Shown piece by piece: positions 59,481 to 64,000 of a stretch of DNA of 64,000 bases (the stretch's first letter is position 1; each line of letters begins with the position of its first letter). Made by a program: the position numbers and the translations under genes. Source of the stretch: Planctomycetota bacterium (GTDB lineage: Bacteria > Planctomycetota > UBA1135 > JACQFD01); NCBI GenBank assembly GCA_016792805.1, contig JAEUHX010000087.1, forward strand, positions 1 through 64,000, read 5' to 3'. The notes beneath the pieces are model-generated. The model saw nothing but the letters and a program-made list of their open reading frames with translations, was not told the origin of the DNA and made no database searches.

Positions 59481-62168
59481 CTACTGCACTCGCCGCCAGG
59501 CGCCCTCGATCGATCGAGCTGGCCGCAATCCAAGGTTATTTAACCTTAGATCCGGCGATGTATTGCTTCTGTGGGTCGGGTCGGCCCAGATTGCATTATT
59601 GACAAAACTCCCGCCCCGGACCATTCGGAAGTTGGAGTCCGCGGCATAGCGTTCGCCTGTACCCGCGCGCATTGGATCGTGCAGCGTTCCGAAGCGGTCC
59701 TGACACCATTCCAACACATTGCCGAGGACGTGGTGCAGCCCGAAGGGATTGGGCTTCAGCGCATGCACCGGAGCATGCACCAAATATCCGTCCTCCAGCC
59801 CCCTTTCGAACTCCGTCCATGGAGCCCCAAGACGCTTTGCCGTCGAGTCGGCAAGGTTCTCTGCTCCCTGGAGCGAAGCCACATCGTCTCCCGTCCAAAA
59901 TCGCGTCGTCGTTCCTCCTCGGGCGGCCATCTCCCACTGCGCTTCCGTCGGGAGCACGAGCCCGAGCCGAGTCATCGTGCTTCTCGCCATATCCCAGCTC
60001 ACATGTTCCACAGGATTTGTGAGATTTGGCCTCGTTGTGCCGGCGCCCCTCCCAGGATAATAGATGCTCGGATTCGCTCCGGTGATGCGCAGCCACTGGG
60101 CCTGCGTCATCTCATACTTTGAAATAAAGTAAGGATCCAGGAGAGCTTCCGCTCCGGGGCGCGAGGCCGCGGAGACGCTGGAGTCTCCGGGCGTGATCGT
60201 CCCTCCGGGAATCAGAATCAATACGAGGCCGGCCTTCTCGTGAAACGCGAGCGTACCGTCGCCGCCGCGAACGGGAATCTCTCCAGTCTCGAGGTGTGCG
60301 AACTCGTGCAGCCCCGACCCGCCGTCGCGCCCGAGAGGCACAAGTCCGACTTGCGGCTCCATCTCGAGGTGCTCGCGCTCGCGAAGCGATGCCAGCGTCT
60401 CCTTCCAGATCGCTTCATGGGCATCGACTGTCTTCGCCACCACTTCACTTGCGAAGGCGCGCCGCGACTCCACAGCGGCCAGCTCACCGGTCTTGGGGTC
60501 CACAAATCGCTCAAGCGCGTCCACCAGCTCTGCCAGCGTGTCGTGCTCCCACTGATCTTCGTCGGTCGCCATGTCCCAGCTGCGACGCCCGCTGACCTCC
60601 GATTCGACCTTCGCCGCGCGCGACTGCACGAATTCTCGATCGGGCAGATTCGCAACGTTGAGCATTTCCTGAAGCCATCGAAGCTCCGAGGATCGCGGGT
60701 GGCTTTCGCGGTCACGCGCGCGCGCCCGCTCATCGTAGGGATTCGCGCGCTCCCGCAGCGAGGCGAGTAGCGCGCGGTGTGCCGGCAGCGAGTCGCGAAG
60801 CGCCTTCGCCCGCTCAAGCCAGCCGTCGAACGCGGGCAAGTGTGCGGGTTGCGCCTGCTGGAGCGTGGGCAAAGTCACTTCTGCCTTGAGTTGCCGAAGC
60901 CGGCGCGCGTCGGACAGACGCAACACATCTCCGAGCCGCTCCTGCGCAACGTTCGCCTGATGTGCGACGCCCACAATTCCTGCAATGAGCGCGACCGCCG
61001 TGGCCGCGAGCCCAGCGAAGAGTGCACGATTTCGCCGCACGAGTTTCCAGGTGCGATAGCGAAGCGTGTCGGGCCTCGCAAGGACGGGCAGCCCATCGAG
61101 ATGCCGGCGCACGTCCTCCGCCAGCGCCTCCACCGATGTGTAACGTCGACTCGGCTCCTTCGCGAGCGCGCGCATCACAATATGGTCGAGATCGCCCCGC
61201 AGCTCCTCGCGGCGGGCCGGCGCCGCCTCGGAGAGAGCCGGCGGCTCCACTTCGCAGACGAGCCGCGCGAGTTCCACGAGCGATCCCGTGTCGCGGGGGA
61301 ACGGCGGACGCTCCGTGAGCAGCTCATACAGTACGAGCCCGAGAGAGAACACGTCGGAGGCCGTCGTCACAGTTTCGCCGCGGATCTGCTCGGGGCTTGC
61401 GTAGCCCGGGGTCAGCGCCGGCGTCACTGTGAGCGTCACGGAGGCGCCGGCCGGATCCAGGAGCTTTGCGATTCCGAAATCGAGCAGCTTCGGCTCGCCG
61501 CCGCGCGTCACCAGGATGTTCGCCGGCTTGAGGTCGCGGTGCACCACGAGGTTGCGGTGCGCGTACCCCACGGCTTCACAAATTTTCCGGAAGAGCTCCA
61601 GCCGCTCGCGAATCGACGTTTTATGATGATCACAATATTCGTCGACCGGCAAGCCGTCGACAAGTTCAACAACGAGATAGGGAAGCCCGTCGTCGGTCGC
61701 ACCGCCGTCCAGCAGCCGGGCTATGGCGGGGTGCTCCAGGCGCGCGAGCACGCGCCGCTCCTCCTCGAACCGCCTCAGCGCGGAGCCCGCGGCCATCTCC
61801 CGATGAATGATCTTCAGCGCGGCCTTCTGCTCGTAGAGGCCGTCTGCTCTCTCCACCAGGAATACGTGGCCCATTCCCCCTTCCCCGATGAGTTCGAGGA
61901 CGCGCCACGGCCCGAGACGCTGCCCGATCCATCCGCGGGTCGCCGCGGGGGGCGCCGGCCGCTCCGAGGGCGGCACGAGAAAGCTCCCTTCGCGCTCCGC
62001 CGATCGCACGAGGGAGGACGCCTCATCATACAGTTGGCGGTCGCCGCCTGCCGCGGCGCGCAGGAAACCATCGCGTTCCTCGACCGGCAGCTCGAGGGCG
62101 CGATGGAACAAATCCTCAATGCGAGCCCAGCCGTCCTCGCCTTCGCGAGGTCTCGTCTCAGTTGCCAT
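59481..62168 (-). CDS. Ser/Thr protein kinase with transmembrane segment and SUMF1/FGE-like domain
   Basis: An 895-residue membrane kinase. The Hanks-type kinase domain (about residues 85-360) has GEGGMGHVF, the Lys in KAALKIIH, HRDLKPANIL, DFGIAKLL and GYASPEQI. One membrane segment (about 388-410) follows, then a helical linker. The C-terminal formylglycine-generating-enzyme-like domain (about 680-890) has YEMTQAQWLRITGANPS, LPTEAQWEMAARGG, GNVLEWCQD and FRMVRGGSFVNN. The cysteines used for catalysis by true FGEs are missing near the end, so it is probably a binding domain. The ECF sigma gene overlaps its start by 11 bases. Confidence 0.9.
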   Translation of the reverse strand: MATETRPREGEDGWARIEDLFHRALELPVEERDGFLRAAAGGDRQLYDEASSLVRSAEREGSFLVPPSERPAPPAATRGWIGQRLGPWRVLELIGEGGMGHVFLVERADGLYEQKAALKIIHREMAAGSALRRFEEERRVLARLEHPAIARLLDGGATDDGLPYLVVELVDGLPVDEYCDHHKTSIRERLELFRKICEAVGYAHRNLVVHRDLKPANILVTRGGEPKLLDFGIAKLLDPAGASVTLTVTPALTPGYASPEQIRGETVTTASDVFSLGLVLYELLTERPPFPRDTGSLVELARLVCEVEPPALSEAAPARREELRGDLDHIVMRALAKEPSRRYTSVEALAEDVRRHLDGLPVLARPDTLRYRTWKLVRRNRALFAGLAATAVALIAGIVGVAHQANVAQERLGDVLRLSDARRLRQLKAEVTLPTLQQAQPAHLPAFDGWLERAKALRDSLPAHRALLASLRERANPYDERARARDRESHPRSSELRWLQEMLNVANLPDREFVQSRAAKVESEVSGRRSWDMATDEDQWEHDTLAELVDALERFVDPKTGELAAVESRRAFASEVVAKTVDAHEAIWKETLASLREREHLEMEPQVGLVPLGRDGGSGLHEFAHLETGEIPVRGGDGTLAFHEKAGLVLILIPGGTITPGDSSVSAASRPGAEALLDPYFISKYEMTQAQWLRITGANPSIYYPGRGAGTTRPNLTNPVEHVSWDMARSTMTRLGLVLPTEAQWEMAARGGTTTRFWTGDDVASLQGAENLADSTAKRLGAPWTEFERGLEDGYLVHAPVHALKPNPFGLHHVLGNVLEWCQDRFGTLHDPMRAGTGERYAADSNFRMVRGGSFVNNAIWADPTHRSNTSPDLRLNNLGLRPARSIEGAWRRVQ

Positions 62169-62757
62169 CGCCGCTGCCGCCAGAACATTGGGTTTCCACT
62201 TCGCGCCGCAGCCACGCGCGGGCGAGCTGCCAGCCGCGCTCCACCGAGCGCGTCGAAAGAGCTGTCACGGCCGCCGTTTCCTCGACCGACAGACCGCCGA
62301 AGAACCGCAGCTCGACGATCTGTGCCTTCTCGCGGTCCCTCTGGGCCAGCCGCTCAAGCGCCGCGTCGAGCGCCACCAGATCCTCGGCCCGTTCCTCGAA
62401 TACGCTCGCTTCCTCGAACAGCGTGACAGGCCGCTTGCCGCCGCCGCGCCGCTCGGCATGACGCTTCTCGGCGTGATGCACGAGAACGCGGCGCATGGCG
62501 CGCGCCGCGGCCGCAAGGAAATGCCCGCGGCTCACCCAGCTTTTATTGCGTTCCCGAATCAGCTTGAGCCAGGCCTCATGGACGAGCGCAGTCGGCTGAA
62601 GCGTGTGACCCGGGCGCTCGCGGCGCAGATAGCCCTGGGCGAGATCTCGCAGGTGGCGGTAGAGAACGGCGAGGAGCTGCTCCTGCGCGGCGTCCTCGCC
62701 GCGGGAGCAGGCCGCCAGAAGCGCATCCACGTCAAGGTCGGTGGCGCCGTCGTCCAC
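62158..62757 (-). CDS. ECF-family RNA polymerase sigma factor
   Basis: A 199-residue sigma factor; the GTG at 62757 gives the usual length, and longer starts would cross the divergent gene. Region 2 is seen in LLAVLYRHLRDLAQGYLRRE, HTLQPTALVHEAWLKLI and SRGHFLAAAARAMRRVLVHHA. Region 4 is KAQIVELRFFGGLSVEETA then STRSVERGWQLARAWL. This pattern fits the ECF subfamily common in planctomycetes and acidobacteria, where it sits next to a Ser/Thr kinase. The overlap with the kinase start here suggests kinase-dependent control in place of an anti-sigma factor. Confidence 0.88.
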   Translation of the reverse strand: MDDGATDLDVDALLAACSRGEDAAQEQLLAVLYRHLRDLAQGYLRRERPGHTLQPTALVHEAWLKLIRERNKSWVSRGHFLAAAARAMRRVLVHHAEKRHAERRGGGKRPVTLFEEASVFEERAEDLVALDAALERLAQRDREKAQIVELRFFGGLSVEETAAVTALSTRSVERGWQLARAWLRREVETQCSGGSGDGN

Positions 62758-62854
62758 GCCTCTAGTGTGCGCCGAAGAGGGCACCGGGTCGAGTGCGCGG
62801 GGCGCGCACTTCTGGGCGATAGACCTTCGAGGCCCCGGAGGCCAACGTACGGGG

Positions 62855-63817
62855 GTGACCGAGCGCCGCATTCCTTCTTCGATCGTTCCCGGGATCACGG
62901 CACGCCAGCTCACGGCCGCGCTGGCTGTGCTGGTCGGCCTGTTTCTTTTTGTACAAGGCCCCATCTGGTCGCATGTGTGGGAAGCCGACTTTGCCATCCT
63001 CTGGAGTTATGCGCCGATTCCGGCCGTCGTCCTGGGATTATTGATTGTCAATCGAACGTTTTCGGTCGGCCGCTTGATCCTCGGCAGCTTTCTGGTGGCG
63101 CTGCTCAAATATGTGATCACGGCCACCATTCTGGTGACGCTGATGGCGCTCAGCCCGCCCCCCAAGCCCAGGCCCGACGAGGTTCGAAGTGTGGTCACCT
63201 CGGCGCCGGCCTCGCTGCGCGTGCCGCAGACGTCGGCATCGGAACCCGCGCCCTCCGTGTTCGATCCGGCCACACTCGGCTCCCTGGAGATCCACGTCCG
63301 GAGCGCCGGCGGAGCACCCGTCGACGGCGCGTGGGTCGCCATCGTGGAAGGGCTCGAGCCGTTCCATTTCCGAGGCGAGCACGCTCCGGCCGACATTCGC
63401 ATCGGGCCGAGCGGCTTTGAGCCGAAAGTTGCCATTCTCCATCCTCGGCAGCGAATCCACTTCACCTCGACGGACGGCGCCATGCACACCGTGCTGGCCA
63501 CCGACGAGAAACGCCGTCCGCTGGTGAATGCGCCCGTCGTGGGATTCCTGGACTTACAAATCCCCCATCCTCCGCCGATTGTACTCCTGCGCTGCGCCGC
63601 GCATCCCGAGGAGACCGGGGCGCTCCTTGAGCTGAAGCACCCGTTCGCCCACCGCACGGGTCCTGGAGGATTTGTGGTCTTTGACGGCGTGCCGGCGGGC
63701 ATTGACCTGCGCGTCGGGACGATCGTCCATGCCGAAAAAACGGCCAGCGCGCCCGCCCGGGCGATTGCGCGCGAGCGGGCGCAGGTGACGCTGGAGCTGC
63801 CGACGCCGTCGAAGTAA
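62855..63817 (+). CDS. Membrane protein with C-terminal cupredoxin-like domain
   Basis: A 320-residue protein starting at GTG (62855). Two or three hydrophobic segments fill residues 14-100, followed by a proline-rich linker (about 100-145) and a beta-rich domain. The latter resembles planctomycete cupredoxin-like modules: TDGAMHTVLA (His), then VLLRCAAHPEETGALLE (Cys and His) and HPFAHRTGPGGFVVFDGVPAG. These residues could bind copper, though the usual last ligand is unclear. It is divergent from the ECF sigma gene and could be one of its targets. Confidence 0.65.
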   Translation: MTERRIPSSIVPGITARQLTAALAVLVGLFLFVQGPIWSHVWEADFAILWSYAPIPAVVLGLLIVNRTFSVGRLILGSFLVALLKYVITATILVTLMALSPPPKPRPDEVRSVVTSAPASLRVPQTSASEPAPSVFDPATLGSLEIHVRSAGGAPVDGAWVAIVEGLEPFHFRGEHAPADIRIGPSGFEPKVAILHPRQRIHFTSTDGAMHTVLATDEKRRPLVNAPVVGFLDLQIPHPPPIVLLRCAAHPEETGALLELKHPFAHRTGPGGFVVFDGVPAGIDLRVGTIVHAEKTASAPARAIARERAQVTLELPTPSK

Positions 63818-63820
63818 GGG

Positions 63821-64000
63821 TCAGCGCAGCTCCGTCACGCGGAGCGCGCGAAAGGCGACTTTAGACCCGTCGTCGTGGTTCTGGAGTCCAACGAAGCCCT
63901 CGGAGCTGCGCGAGCCTGTGTATTCGTTCACCTTTTCACCATTGATCCAAATGGTGTACTGCTGGCCGCGAACCTCGATGCGGTAATGATTCCACTCGCC
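63821..64000 (-). CDS. DUF1080 (3-keto-disaccharide hydrolase) protein, C-terminal part
   Basis: The last 59 codons before the window edge, read on the minus strand and ending in TGA at 63821. Residues such as GEWNHYRIEVRGQQYTIWIN, then GSRSSEGFVGLQNHDDGS and FRALRVTELR, match the end of DUF1080 domains, which are glucanase-like sandwich folds acting on or binding glycosides. The start lies beyond the window. Its end is three bases from the convergent cupredoxin gene. Confidence 0.8.
   Translation of the reverse strand, partial: GEWNHYRIEVRGQQYTIWINGEKVNEYTGSRSSEGFVGLQNHDDGSKVAFRALRVTELR

Noticed and set aside
59532..59547. Palindrome aaggtta-tt-taacctt as a regulatory site
   Set aside because: It lies inside the coding end of the kinase gene (RLNNLG region), so it is probably coincidental.
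57803..62426. Long plus-strand open frames opposite the di-haem cytochrome and kinase genes
   Set aside because: They mirror real genes, have no recognisable domains and contain unnatural arginine- and histidine-rich composition.
1..64000. tRNA, rRNA or riboswitch genes
   Set aside because: None was recognised by eye on either strand; a covariance-model search would be needed to exclude them.

Overview
The window is GC-rich, gene-dense bacterial chromosome. The gene mix points to a planctomycete or a close PVC-group relative. It includes a cytochrome c with a PVC-type haem domain joined to a DUF1080 domain, an ECF sigma factor overlapping a Ser/Thr kinase with a sulfatase-modifying-factor-like domain, TIG-domain secreted proteins, a cupredoxin-tailed membrane protein and a MuiA-like DUF4139 protein. 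This assignment comes from gene content only; no rRNA or tRNA gene was seen.

Layout. 1-739 is a mosaic of inverted and tandem repeats. 740-2191 holds two tandem paralogous single-pass membrane proteins. 2270-8295 carries glycolate oxidase genes glcD and glcE, then glcF, interrupted by an NADP-type isocitrate dehydrogenase and a divergent winged-helix regulator that share a perfect 24-bp palindrome. An SGNH-like protein and a PA2928-like protein follow. 11421-11800 holds an inverted-repeat element. 11801-15611 is a tightly overlapping minus-strand operon: 3-hydroxyacyl-CoA dehydrogenase, amidohydrolase, metallophosphoesterase and M42-like peptidase. A GT-C-like membrane protein and a zinc-type dehydrogenase come next.

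18.6-26.3 kb is the aerobic benzoyl-CoA (box) region: enoyl-CoA hydratase, a BoxR/BzdR-type regulator (HTH plus shikimate-kinase-like domain), boxC and boxB, then a NuoE-like 2Fe-2S protein and a NuoF-like flavoprotein. No boxA reductase gene is visible. A BoxD-type aldehyde dehydrogenase lies 20 kb further on at 45.3-46.9 kb. Together these could convert benzoyl-CoA to 3,4-dehydroadipyl-CoA plus formate and feed beta-oxidation.

26.4-35.3 kb encodes two secreted TIG paralogs, a hybrid histidine kinase, a VWA/HEAT protein, a 5'-nucleotidase-family enzyme and a small proline-rich lipoprotein-like protein. 35.4-45.3 kb has the MuiA-like protein, then a plus-strand run of B12-binding radical SAM enzyme, SGNH protein, CAP-domain protein and second SGNH protein, facing an MBL-fold hydrolase. 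This run resembles an undescribed envelope or glycan-modification locus.

47-64 kb has a DUF4160/DUF2442 pair broken by an amber codon, a propeller sensor-like protein, a methyltransferase, an acyl-CoA synthetase, a questin-oxidase-like protein, two very large secreted cytochrome c proteins, the kinase and ECF sigma pair, a cupredoxin-tailed membrane protein and the end of a DUF1080 gene. Several families of short inverted-repeat elements sit between genes, one nested inside another.
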